64,000 bases of DNA, taken from Glandiceps talaboti (Eukaryota > Hemichordata > Enteropneusta > Spengelidae). Below are positions 36,626-47,109 of this stretch, piece after piece; position 1 is the first letter of the stretch, and each line of letters opens with the position of its first letter. The position numbers were made by a program, and so were the translations under genes. The notes beneath the pieces are model-generated. The model had not been told where the DNA came from. It saw nothing but the letters and a program-made list of their open reading frames with translations, and did no database searches. Location of the stretch: positions 34,965,832-35,029,831 of the forward strand of contig NC_135549.1 of NCBI RefSeq assembly GCF_964340395.1, given 5' to 3'.

Positions 36626-37120
36626 TCTGTTCCTGGATCCATTCCCTGATAAATACTATAATCTGTTCCTGGATCTATTGCCTGTTAAATACTATAATCT
36701 GTTCCTGGATCCTTTCCTCTTAAATACTATAATCTGTTCCTGGATCCTTTCCTGTTAAATACTATAATCTGTTCCTGGATCCATTTCCTGTTAAATACTA
36801 TAATCTGTTCCTGGATCCTTTCCTGTTAAATACTATAATCTGTTCCTGGATCCTTTCCTGTTAAATACTATAATCTGTTCCTGGATCCATTTCCTGTTAA
36901 ATACTATAATCTGTTCCTGGATCCATTTCCTGTTAAATACTATAATCTGTTCCTGGATCCTTTCCTCTTAAATACTATAATCTGTTCCTGGATCCATTTC
37001 CTCTTAAATACTATAATCTGTTCCTGGATCCATTTCCTGATAAATACTATAATCTGTTCCTGGATCCTTTCCCTGTTAAATACTATAATCTGTTCCTGGA
37101 TCCTTTCCTGTTAAATACTG
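36626..37120. repeat. 35-36 bp array before exon 6, about 14 units
   Basis: The unit is TTCCTGGATCCATTTCCTGT, TAAATACTATAATCTG, with CCATTTCC and CCTTTCC variants. Each unit carries a BamHI-type GGATCC. It ends 40 bases upstream of the micro-exon 6. I do not see exon or splice sequence inside the unit. Confidence 0.95.
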
Positions 37121-37160
37121 TAGGTTTCATTAATGAATAATCATCACATTCCTTTCACAG

Positions 37161-37189
37161 TTGTTCTTGATATTTATAGAAGGAAAGAG
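37161..37189 (+). CDS. CDC123: CDC123 window exon 6 (29 bp)
   Basis: This is a 29 base micro-exon between TTCCTTTCACAG and GAG|GTAAGT. With the T carried over from exon 5 it encodes FVLDIYRRKE, matching human FVFDIYRDSR. The DIY motif belongs to the metal/ATP site region of the ATP-grasp fold. The phase 1 entry and phase 0 exit are exactly what its neighbours need. It lies 40 bases after the end of a 36 bp tandem array and after an 8.3 kb satellite. Confidence 0.92.
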
Positions 37190-37205
37190 GTAAGTGAAAA
37201 GATAT

Positions 37206-38410
37206 TCATTTTCAGCACAACTGAACTATTAAGGTTCGGTAGTGCTAAAGGCATGGAAAAGTGTCTGTCTGTCTGTCTTGTCTGTCTGTGTAAAAAAGTT
37301 ATAAAATGCTGCTGGACCGATTGCCATGATATTTGATGGGTACATTACATTTGGTGTTTAGTTGGGAAATTGTTCAAATCAAAGTAATCTTACCACCAGT
37401 GTGTGATTTGGGTCAAGAAATATGATTTTTGGTCAAAAAAAACTTAAACTCAAAAACGACAGTGTAGATTATGTGTAGTCTAAAAATGTGTAGGTCTAAA
37501 AATGTGTATTTTTGGTCAAAAATATTTAATCAAAAAACTACAAAGCAGATTGGGCTGAAATTTAATTGGGGTGTATCTGGGGGTGTATAGATGAAGCATA
37601 TAATGATCTCGTTGGCATTGTGCAAATTAGGTTTAGGTGTAAAAATGTGAATTTTGGCCAAAAACTTATATCTCAACAAATACTTGGTCAGTGAGACTGA
37701 AATTGGGGAGATGTTTCTAGAAGTGATATTCTGCTGAGTTTGTTCAAAATATTTTGACACAATTGGCCCTGGCAACCATAACCATGCCCTTAACAACAGC
37801 CAAATGCTAGTATCTTCTGCTAGAATAACAACATCATTTGGTAGGCAAGTGAGTAAACATTCAAAAAATGTATGCAAATGTCCCTAACAACCATGACCAC
37901 ACCCATAGCAACAGCTAAATTATGGTGTATTTCACAAAGATAACAGGAATTCTTAGACAAATGAACAAACATTCAAAAAATGTATGCAAATATGTCTAGC
38001 AACAAGACCATGCCCATAGCAACAGCCAAATTATCACATATATTGCAAAGACAATAACAGGCAATGATAGACAAATGAATGAACATTCAAAAAATGTATG
38101 CAAGTATACCTAGCAACATGACCATGCCCATAGCAACAGCCAAATGATCGCCTATATAGTGAAGATAACAAGCGGGCTGGATAGGCAAGTGGATGTGTAT
38201 TTCTTTTGTAACCATTTTATATATTTGTATCATATGTATGTTCTTTGAAAGTGTAGCTTATTTTTGTTATCTGGTGAAATAAATTTCATTCATTCATTCA
38301 TTCATTCATTCATATTCATAATTATACAGCAAATGAACACCTATATAGCTAGTATTGATCATATGGATAAACAGTTGTGCTACAATGCCATTGGTGCTAT
38401 TTTCTTTTTA
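37206..38410 (+). mobile_element. Family A element with a retroposon tail inserted
   Basis: The left end is TTTTCAGCACAACTGAACTA / AGGTTCGGTAGTGCTAAAGG (hairpin), then a TCTG run, leader and three or four core units. The right end is CAGTTGTGCTACAATGCCAT / TGGTGCTATTTT. At 38206-38325 a short retroposon tail (TTGTTATCTGGTGAAATAAA then TTCA repeats) is inserted. It is non-coding and lies directly downstream of exon 6. Confidence 0.7.
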
Positions 38411-39272
38411 GAGTTCTGTTAGTATGAAAATTTGGGAAAGTGTGGGACAGTTACACAATGTCACACAAGCTCAATCAATGAACTTCATTCATGGGCAGGA
38501 GGAGGAGGGGTGTCTGACATCACAGTGATGACTGAGCTTCATTTCACATTTTAACTAAATTTGAAAACTTTCACGCCTTCAATAATAAATGGCCTGTGTT
38601 TACTTCTGAGATATTGACTAATGTGATGTATAGTGCTGGGTGTCCGGTTAGTATTTTTAGTGTATTTACCATGTTATTAGTTTGTATTGATCATAGTTGT
38701 TTGACTACTACAGTTTTCACCATGGTTATACACCATATATAGTGTGTCGATGTCACACTTGTGAATGTTTGTATAGGTGGAGGAGGGGGTGGTTTTGGCC
38801 TGAACAAACAAAGTTTGTTATTGAGCTTGTGTGACATTGAACTATTGTCCCTAAGGTGAAAGGCAAAATATGTACTGAACTCATGAAACATTTTTTGTAC
38901 ATTTCCAAGTTTTGAGCAATGCATGTACTGACCAGTTAATGTGACCATTTGTAACGTACATTTCTCAAGAGAGTCCTTTTATTGGTCAATTTGTCTTTCT
39001 GAGAATCATGTGTTAAGATCCTGTGACATAGTACATGTATTCAGTATGATGACATTGTTTTCTGCTATTTTCAAATCTTTTTAGAACATCTGATCTATTA
39101 TAATGAAATACAATCCACTAAAATAAATAACTTGTTCTTGGTATCTATTTTGGAATTCTGTGGCTAACTACTATCATTAATTTGTGCATGTTTGTCTCTG
39201 TTTTCGAATTCATTCAGTAGTATAGCTTCACATGTAACATATCAATTATTAAGCAATATTTCTTTTTTGTAG
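38411..39272. other. Intron 6 end, nothing recognised
   Basis: AT-rich intron DNA with a GGTGGAGGAGGGGGTGG stretch near 38776. No coding frame or repeat copy is evident. Confidence 0.35.
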
Positions 39273-39419
39273 GGTTGTATCTTAGTGATTGATTTCAATG
39301 TATTTGGTGAAGTCAGTGACCCACTCCTATTTTCATGGGAAGAACTAGATGCTACAAATGATATGCCTGTTAGTGCACCCTCTGGTGAGGAAGGTGCTGC
39401 ATCTTTAGGAATTGTACAG
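39273..39419 (+). CDS. CDC123: CDC123 window exon 7
   Basis: This exon has 49 codons in phase 0 on both sides. The acceptor is TCTTTTTTGTAG and the donor CAG|GTAATA. It reads GCILVIDFNVFGEVSDPLLF and then SWEELDATND, ending in a Ser/Gly/Glu-rich stretch. Human has GKVWLIDFNPFGEVTDSLLFTWEELIS. The IDFN residues are the conserved ATP-grasp metal-binding strand and are kept. The following proline, near-invariant in the family as I recall it, is valine here. The acidic variable tail is shorter than the human one. Confidence 0.94.
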
Positions 39420-39573
39420 GTAATAGAAAAGCAAATGAACTCTGCCTTTATTTTTGTATGAAACCATAAAAGAGAAAGAATATGTGAATAGCTACTCACA
39501 ACAACAAAGGATAAAATGCATTTAGTCCCATGACATGTATGATTCAATTGATTCACATTATAAACACTAAAGA

Positions 39574-39800
39574 GGGTGATACAGTGTACTAATCATCATG
39601 TCAGTGACCTTGTTACTATCACAATACTGGGTGATACAGTGTACTAATCATCATGTCAGTGACCTTGTTACTATCACAATACTGGGTGATACAGTGTACT
39701 AATCATCATGTCAGTGACCTTGTTACTATCACAATACTGGTTGATACAGTGTACTACTGCTAATCGTCATGTCAGTGACCTTGTTACTATCACAATATAT
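39574..39800. repeat. 55 bp array, four units
   Basis: The unit is GGGTGATACAGTGTACTAAT, CATCATGTCAGTGACCTTGT, TACTATCACAATACT. Four units follow exon 7 by about 150 bases. The last carries a small insertion (ACTGCTAATCG). Confidence 0.93.
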
Positions 39801-39802
39801 AA

Positions 39803-40975
39803 ACCCCCATTGGTGTGGGTTGAAATTACTGGACTGGGATATAGACCCCATGGGTGTGGGTTGAAATTACTGGACTAGGATGTATACCCCATGGATGTGG
39901 GTTGAAATTACTGAACTGGGATATAAACCCCCATTGGTGTGGGTTGAAATTACTGGACTGTGATATAGACCCCATGGGTGTGGGTTGAAATTATTGGACT
40001 GGGATATAGACCCCATGGGTGTGGGTTGAAATTACTGGACTGGGATATAGACCCCCATGGGTGTGGGTTGAAATTACTGGACTGGGATATAGACCCCATG
40101 GGTGTGGGTTGAAATTATTGGACTGGGATATAAACCCCATGGGTGTGGGTTGAAATTACTGGACTGGGATATAGACCCCATGGGTTTGGGTTGAAATTAC
40201 TGGACTGGGATATAGACCCCCATGGGTGTGGGTTGAAATTATTGGACTGGGATATAGACCCCATGAGTGTGGGTTGAAATTACTGGACTGGGATATAAAC
40301 CCCATGGGTGTGGGTTGAAATTACTGGACTGGGATATAGACCCCCATGGGTGTGGGTTGAAATTATTGGACTGTGATATAGACCCCCATGGGTGTGGGTT
40401 GAAATTATTGGACTGGGATATAGACCCCATGAGTGTGGGTTGAAATTACTGGACTGGGATATAAACCCCATGGGTGTGGGTTGAAATTACTGGACTGGGA
40501 TATAGACCCCCATGGGTGTGGGTTGAAATTATTGGACTGCGATATAGACCCAATGAGTGTGGGTTGAAATTACTGGACTGGGATATAAACCCCATTGGTG
40601 TGGGTTTAAATTACTGGACTGCGATGTAGACCCCCATGGGTGTGGGTTGAAATTATTGGACTGGGATATAAACCCCCATGGGTGTGGGTTGAAATTATTG
40701 GACTGGGATATAGACCCCATGGGTGTGGGTTGAAATTATTGGACTGGGATATAGACCCCATGGGTGTGGGTTGAAATTATTGGACTGGGATATAGACCCA
40801 ATGGGTGTGGGTTGAAATTACTGGACTGGGATATAGACCCTCATGGGTGTGGGTTGAAATTACTGGACTGGGATATAGACCCTCATGGGTGTGGGTTGAA
40901 ATTACTGGACTGGGATATAGACCCCATGGATATGGGTTGAAATTTGAAATTACTGGACTGGGAGACCCAATGGGT
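39803..40975. repeat. 41-42 bp array, about 28 units
   Basis: The unit is GGACTGGGATATAGACCCCA, TGGGTGTGGGTTGAAATTAC, T. One-base length differences (ACCCC versus ACCCCC) and TTACT/TTATT alternate. It is G-rich on the + strand and so has strand asymmetry. Reverse frames of the SQSNNFNPHPWG type are artefacts of the period. Confidence 0.95.
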
Positions 40976-41397
40976 GTGGGTATGTGGGAAGTTGGTGGGT
41001 ATGTATAGCCACATTAGTTACATGGCATTCTGACTAAGGCATGTCTTCACCATCTAATTGCTTGAACATAGTGTGGCTACACTTCATTTTATGCTTATAG
41101 ACTGGGAGATTTGTTGTTGGAGGTTTTGGTTACATAAGTGGAAATAATGACCAATTTGACTCGTCCAATTTATTTCCTTCAAATGAAAGTTGATCTACAT
41201 GTATGTTGGTAATCCAATGGTAAAGCATTACATGATTAAGCTTTGAAGTTTGCGGTTGGAGCAAAAGCATAACGTAATATGGTTTACATTTGACTAGATA
41301 CTACTACTAAAAGTAATTTTCAACATCTCAAATGTTACTAATCTTTATATCATTATCCTTAATGCTATAATAGCATGGTTTACTAAGGTATGTAAAG
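40976..41397. other. Intron 7 end
   Basis: This is intron DNA leading to exon 8. No repeat copies are seen and no other exon is apparent. Confidence 0.35.
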
Positions 41398-41508
41398 AGT
41401 TCTATGGGAATTCTACCAAATCCACTACATGTACATCGAATGCCAGAAGATTTTGTGGATCTAAGATCAGGAAGAGATATGAATAAATTGGTGGACTTTC
41501 TACAAATG
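41398..41508 (+). CDS. CDC123: CDC123 window exon 8
   Basis: This exon has 37 codons in phase 0: SSMGILPNPLHVHRMPEDFV, then DLRSGRDMNKLVDFLQM. It matches human PSPYLSYRLPKDFVDLSTGEDAHKLIDFLKL. The donor is ATG|GTAAGC. The acceptor TATGTAAAG is short on pyrimidines. I chose it because it keeps phase 0 with exon 7; the AG seven bases earlier would break the frame. A slightly different 5' boundary is possible. Confidence 0.87.
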
Positions 41509-41616
41509 GTAAGCTATATGTCGTATTTGAAATATTGCTTTACATATTCTAGTAAGGCCAGAAAAAAAATCTGTTAAATAGACAACTTACCCCATCACTT
41601 TTGTGATGTAGGTCAA

Positions 41617-41689
41617 TTTTTAGCTACGCCATCGATGTCTGACCTTTGACCGTCATCTGTCCATCCATGAACTTTTTAGCTCCGCTGTC
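41617..41689 (+). mobile_element. Family C left-end fragments
   Basis: It holds CAATTTTTAGCTACGCCATC, and then CTTTTTAGCTCCGCTGTCAG, the left end of the element seen whole at 52196-54660. Only a few dozen bases are present, and LINE sequence follows directly. Confidence 0.5.
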
Positions 41690-42175
41690 AGTGTACATAG
41701 CACCCCTTGAGAACATCATAACTAGACACGGTTTAGAGTACATGTTTTATGCTGACAACTCCCAGCTGTTTGTTACTTGCTCTCATGACTGCCCCATTGC
41801 AAAATTGAGAATTGTATTGAGGAGATCCGACAGTGGATGTGTGACAATATGTTGGCACTAAATGACAGTAAGACTGAGGTGGTAAGATTCTCCTCAAAGT
41901 TTAGTGATGGGGGTCAGCCACTTGCCTGTGATGTGCAGGTTGGGGGAGTCAGCATCCATTCATCTTCTACAGTTCGTGACCTTGTGGTTACACTGGATTC
42001 ATCAGCATCTACGTCAGCTCATGTCGCAAATTTATGTAAATCTGCATGCTTTGCTTTATGGAGAATTGGTAAAATTGGTAAAAACCTTCTTGATCAGAAT
42101 TCAATGGAAAAATAAGTTGATGCTTTCATCACAACTAGACTTGATTGCTGTAACAATTTACTCTTTGGCCTTACA
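41690..42175 (+). pseudogene. LINE RT fragment, left part
   Basis: In shifting frames it reads APLENIITRHGLEYMFYADN (RT catalytic region with YADN instead of YADD), then MLALNDSKTEVVRFSSKF, then RLDCCNNLLFGLT. It continues at 44597 after the inserted TIR element: LTNYQVQKLQLIQNSAACLV, then KKSDHIQPVLRSLHWLPV. It is the same clade as the 20152-23813 element, with several frameshifts. Confidence 0.88.
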
Positions 42176-43042
42176 CAGGGTTCGCACGGTCCTGGAAAAC
42201 CCTCAAATTTCAAACCCTCCCTGGAAAAATGCTCCCCACCCCTGGAAAACCCTGGAAAATGATCGTGATCAATTAATATTGATGATCCACATGTCTGTGC
42301 TTTAGACACCCATTCATATGATTTACTACACTGAGTCTCGTAAAAGTGAAATGGCAAAAATATATTCAAAGTCTTTCGCCACCACGGTGAATCACGCTGA
42401 TTAAACCCAGACAGTCAACCAATCATTCCATGAGACACTTTGCCCACAGACCGTGCCTATGCGTAGTTGAATGGGCGGCACAATGTTTGTTTCAATCTGG
42501 CCTATTTCTACTCCCAAGTCCAGTCGTCATTTCAGCGACATAATATTGTAACAGTCCTGGGGGTAACAGTAGGTCTGTTAGCAAGATTATCGTAACATTG
42601 TAGCGAGTATCAAGGCATCATCAACCACAATTAGAAATTGTTACAAGTTTGGCGCACGAGTTGACATACTACAAGCTCACGCATGGCAATACTAGGGCCT
42701 TGGAAATTGCAGTTGAATTTCCGGGTTTTGGAAGTACAGTTTTGACTTTTATGTGACTTGTCGTCGATAAATGGGTATTTGTTTTACATGTTCTAAAAGA
42801 ATAAACTACTTTTTTATGTTTGTCAGTAAAGTACAGTAACATTCCTAAATGGTCAAGTTGAGCTGAGAAATCGCGATTTTCTGCAACATATGGCATCCGT
42901 TCATAAACATCGAGACGCAAGGGCTAAACGTATTCAGTTATTCATAACGCAAAATTTTGTTACGTAAATGACGTTTTTATTAGCACAACTGAACTGAGGT
43001 TCAGTAGTGCTATAGGGATCGCCCGGCGTCTGTCTGTCTGTC

Positions 43043-43104
<62 letters not shown>

Positions 43105-44596
43105 CAACTTAAAGTCAAAACCGCTGAACTGATTGCCGTGATATTTGGTGGGACCATTACCTTGGGTGTCTAGTTGGGAAATTGTTCAAATCAAAATGAT
43201 CGCATGACATGTGTGTGATTTGGGTCAAAAAATGTGATTTTTGGTCAAAAAACTTAAACTCAGAAACTACTAGGCAGATTGGTGCGAAATTTGGAGGGAA
43301 CACTCTTAAGGGGGTGTAAAGTAAGATTTGTTCATGACATGATGATTCCATCAGTAATATGCAAATTAGGTGTAAAAAATGTGAATTTTACATCTCAAAA
43401 AGTACTTGGTCAATGAGACTGAAACTTGGTGAGATGTTTCTAGAAGTGTTATTCTGCAGATTTTCTTCAAAATATTTTGACAAAATTGGCCCTAGCGACC
43501 ATGACCACGCCCTTAGCAACAACCAAATGGCAGTATATTTTGGTCAAATAACAACATCATCTGGTAGGCAAATTAGTAAACATTCAAAAAATGTATGCAA
43601 ATACCCTAGCAACCATGACCACGCCCATAGCAACAGCCAAATAATCATGTATATTGCAAAGATAACAGGAATAGAAAGACAAGTGAATAAACATTCAAAA
43701 AATGTATACAAATGTGCCTAGCAACAAGACCACGCCCATAGCAACAGCAAAATGATCACATATATTGCAAAGATAACAACGGGGATTAATAGACAATTGA
43801 ATAAAACATTCAAAAAATGTATGTAAATATGCCTAGCAACAAGACCACGCCCATAGCAACAGTCAAATGATCACGTATATTGCAAAGATAATATCAGGAA
43901 TTCATACACAAGTGAATAAAAACATACAAAAATGTATGCAAATATATCTAACAACATGACCACGCCCATAGCAACAGCCAAATGATAGCATATATCATAA
44001 AGATAGCAACATGGTTGGATAGGCAACTGGATAGTCATTCAACAAATGAATACTTGTGCTTATTGTTAGCATGGACTACCATATGGATAAACATTTTTAA
44101 AAACTGTACAGTTATGTTACATTGGCGGTATTTTTCAAAATTTTGAAGAAAAAATTATTTTTGGTGACCTCTAAATCTAGTCACTTCAAACCGTACAATA
44201 ATGAGGACAAACTTTAGTTTTTAATTTTTTTTTCTGGATATGTCTGAATTAGACTGACGAATGCTACCACTCAAATCTTACACGATCAATACACCAGCTT
44301 GACAAAACGACTACTTAGAGGATAGGACAGAGGTTTCTCCTTAGCGTGCAAACATAGTTTTGAAACCAATGTCTTGCTTAGTGTCGATTGTCTTTTAAAT
44401 GTTTTGTGACATATTATGGAACCCTTGTTAATTTCTTCTCATCCACATCAGATAATTAGATGTCATTCAAAATTATACTTTAGTTGTCAACAGCCCTGGA
44501 AAATGGCCAAAATCAATACGAATACCCCTGGAAAACTGACGAAAAACTCCTGGAAAGTCCTGGAATTTTGTTTTGCTTTTAAGTGTACGAACCCTG
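42176..44596. mobile_element. TIR DNA transposon (CAGGGTTCG ends), 2.4 kb
   Basis: The ends are CAGGGTTCGCACGG and, inverted, CAGGGTTCGTACAC. CTTACA flanks both sides (42170-42175 and 44597-44602). Near both ends CTGGAAA motifs repeat in direct orientation (CCTGGAAAACCCTGGAAAAT). Removing the element with one CTTACA restores the LINE frame (LTNYQVQK), so this is a real insertion. CAGGG ends recall hAT, but the visible duplication is six bases, not eight. There is no transposase frame, and a family A element is nested inside. Confidence 0.75.
42976..44135 (+). mobile_element. Family A element nested in TIR transposon
   Basis: The left end is TTATTAGCACAACTGAACTG / AGGTTCAGTAGTGCTATAGG. Four TCTG repeats and a (TG)n tract of about 50 bases follow (43048-43100), then the leader CCGCTGAACTGATTGCCGTG and five core units. 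The right end is CTGTACAGTTATGTTACATT / GGCGGTATTTTT. One of the best-preserved copies. Confidence 0.72.
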
Positions 44597-44995
44597 CTTA
44601 CAAACTATCAAGTCCAGAAATTGCAACTCATTCAAAATTCTGCAGCATGCCTTGTTTCAAAAACTAAGAAATCAGACCATATCCAACCAGTACTGCGTAG
44701 TTTACATTGGCTTCCTGTTCATAAGCAATCAGAGTTCAAAATATAAGGTTTTAAATGACATGGCACCAGTTTACTTAAAGGAGCTTGTAAGCGTTCGTGC
44801 TCCTGGCCACACCCGTTGCCATGTTTTATGGGGATAGATCTTTTTCTATTTGTGCTCCATGGCTGTGGAATAGGCTACCACAAGAACTCCGTTCTGCTTA
44901 ATTTGAATGTTTTTCAGTCTTGTCTAAAAACTCCTCTTTTTTAGAATGTTCAATTTGTGCAAAGCAGCACTACTAATATTTTAACATGTCTTTTT
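44597..44995 (+). pseudogene. LINE RT fragment, right part
   Basis: It is the continuation of 41690-42175 after the TIR element: LTNYQVQKLQLIQNSAACLV, RSLHWLPV, then LNDMAPVYLKELVSV and PWLWNRLPQELRSA in shifting frames, the usual LINE C-terminal end. It is itself interrupted at 44996 by a family B element. The 3' tail resumes at 45367. Confidence 0.85.
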
Positions 44996-45366
44996 TAGTC
45001 CCAACCGGACAAAGTCCGGGGAGACTTATAGATTGAGTTCCATCCGTCAGTCCGTCCGTCCATGCGTGTGTCCGTGAGTGTGTCTGTTCGTCCGGAGTCA
45101 TTTCTCAGAAATGACTATACCAATTTCTCTCAAACTTGGTACAAGGACAAGACACTATGGCATACATATACACATCAATTTATTTTCTGATACGATTACA
45201 ATATGGCTGCCAAGCGGCCATTTTGTTACAATGTTTTCATGTCCAAAGCCATTATGCAGACATGCCGGAACAGATCTCATTCAAAGTTGGTATAAGGACA
45301 ATGTTCTATTACATATATATGCATGTGAATTTATGTCAAGATACAATCCAATATTACGTTTATTTT
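44996..45366 (+). mobile_element. Family B element, left part
   Basis: The sequence is TTTTTAGTCCCAACCGGACA / AAGTCCGGGGAGACTTATAG (hairpin), then TCCG/TGTG repeats, the leader CAAACTTGGTACAAGGACAA, and about one and a half core units. No right end is seen. It lies between LINE coding sequence and the LINE tail. Confidence 0.65.
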
Positions 45367-45443
45367 ATGATTGTAGTGTACAGCGCCTTGAGATGTTTTT
45401 TTTACATGGAAGGCATTTATAAAGAAATAAATATTATTATTAT
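45367..45443 (+). repeat. LINE 3' tail
   Basis: It reads GATTGTAGTGTACAGCGCCT, then AAATAAATATTATTATTAT. It is analogous to the tail of the 20152-23813 LINE (AAAATAAAGTATTATTATT) and closes the split LINE to its left. Confidence 0.7.
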
Positions 45444-45461
45444 GGGTTAAGTTGATTCTTT

Positions 45462-45700
45462 GTCGTCCTGCATCTGTCCGTCAACTTTTTTATTTTCATT
45501 TTCTTCTCCAAAAATGACATTCAGAATACTTTGATATGTGGTCTGCAAGTTGCTTGGAGAGGAGGAGATTCAGATTTGTTCATGCCAAGTTGATCTGTGC
45601 CATTGTCAATTTTTTAGGGATTTTTTGTCAAAAATGATATTTTCATCTTCTTCTCAAATACTATTTGTAGGGAGTTCAGAATCCAATATGGCCACCATAC
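45462..45700 (+). mobile_element. Family C leader fragment
   Basis: It matches the beginning of 52196-54660 in order: GTCCGTCAACTTTTT, ATTTTCATTTTCTTCTCC, GATTTGTTCATGCCAAGTTG, ATCTGTGCCATT. Both hairpin ends are missing. Confidence 0.65.
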
Positions 45701-46539
45701 GAATTAGCTTACACTGTAAACTGTTTATTTTTACTTTTGCAGTGTTGTTTATTGAAAAATTTACACTAAAACATGAATGAACTAACTTGTCTACACTTCT
45801 AGTAATTTATTTGTGTGAACCACTCCGTTTAAATATTAGTCCTCCAACTGGGGGAATACTCCGATGTTGACCTATGTATAATGGCAGTGCAACATGGCAC
45901 ATCAAATTTATGGGGTGTATGTCGGGAAAACTGAAATGTCAGAAATGAGCCAATAGTTATGTCTTTTATGGCCTGCTGACTCGATAGCCAATAAGATAAG
46001 CTTTTATATGATATCTGTTGTGAAGGTCATGTCATCCTTTACCGATCACCAGAGTTAGGCAAAAGTTTTCCCGCGATTGCATACGGGACTAAAATTGTAG
46101 GTATAGTTTCACGACAACAATTTTCTTCTAGAATGGTATCTGGGCTACATTTTCAGTATTTCAAATACTGTTTTTAGAAACGGGTCTGACTTTCTGATTA
46201 AAAACCAGAGTCATTGGTGTAACGTACTGAAATTTGATAACAATGGCATCCACCGTCAACGTAATTAGTGTATGGCAGAATGTCATTTTTTCTCCACTGT
46301 GTCCCAAAGACCCAATTGACAATTTTCTAATAAAAAGTTTACACAGAGCAAAATCTAAATGATTTCCTTACATCTGTGTGCCAAATGTGAGTTAATTATT
46401 TGACCTCTTTTGAAAAAAATGTTGAGTGGCTTGAGAGCGGGTTTGTTTACATTGAGTCGAATAATTTAGACACAAACTCTTGATACCATTTTCTCAGTTG
46501 CCAGTCAGACTTGGTAATGAGTGACAGTCCCTCGTGATG
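45701..46539. other. Intron 8 DNA, nothing recognised
   Basis: This is unassigned intron DNA, without clear repeats or exons. Confidence 0.35.
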
Positions 46540-46718
46540 TCGGTGGCCGAGTGGTTAAACCACTTGCCTCTTACCACTCTTACCACCGGGTACTCCGGTT
46601 TCCTCCTGCATTAACACTGAACCCATGAGGGATGGCCCTCACTAGACTTCTTGGGAGACAAGTGTTTATATGCTTTAAAGAACTACACAGTATAAATAAA
46701 GATTATTATTATTATTAT
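46540..46718 (+). mobile_element. SINE-like tRNA-derived element
   Basis: The head GTCGGTGGCCGAGTGGTTAA has the A-box style of tRNA-Leu/Ser. A central GGGTACTCCGGTTTCCTCCT segment follows, and then AATAAAG and ATT repeats as in the LINE tails of this window. No good B box remains, so the RNA gene itself is degenerate. The shared tail suggests mobilisation by the CR1/L2-like LINEs. Confidence 0.65.
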
Positions 46719-47109
46719 GTCTGAGTTAGAAACTAGTAACACCAAGAATGTTGATTGCTTTCACATGCTGTGGGATTTCAATGATTTCTTTATTTACTTC
46801 TTTTGTCTTTCTGTTGGTTTTTTAGATTTTGAGATCACATTTGGTTACCCCATTATGTACCATGCATAGTATTATGACAAAAAACATGTGAACTACAGTT
46901 TTCTTTTACACAAGTGTCAGTCAAATTAATGGGATGACAATTTTGTCTTTATAGTTTTCTCTTTTGTGCTCATTTATTTCATTTGGATATTTTTTCCAAT
47001 CCGTAGACAAATATCATAAATATTGGACATATGAAATAATAAAAAAATGATTATTCATTTTAATAATAAGTACTAATAGACATTCTGATGTTTTATTTGA
47101 ACAGACAAG
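46719..47109. other. Intron 8 DNA before nested ORF
   Basis: This is AT-rich DNA ending TTTATTTGAACAG|ACAAG, which looks like an acceptor just before the nested reading frame at 47110. No exon to its left is recognised. Confidence 0.35.

Noticed and set aside
45958-46520. Possible extra CDC123 exons between 41508 and 50985
   Set aside because: Exons 8 and 9 join in phase and complete the expected protein; no further homologous segment is needed or seen.
46540-46630. Leucine/serine tRNA gene
   Set aside because: Only the A-box region resembles a tRNA; B box and acceptor stem are missing, and a SINE body and ATT tail follow.
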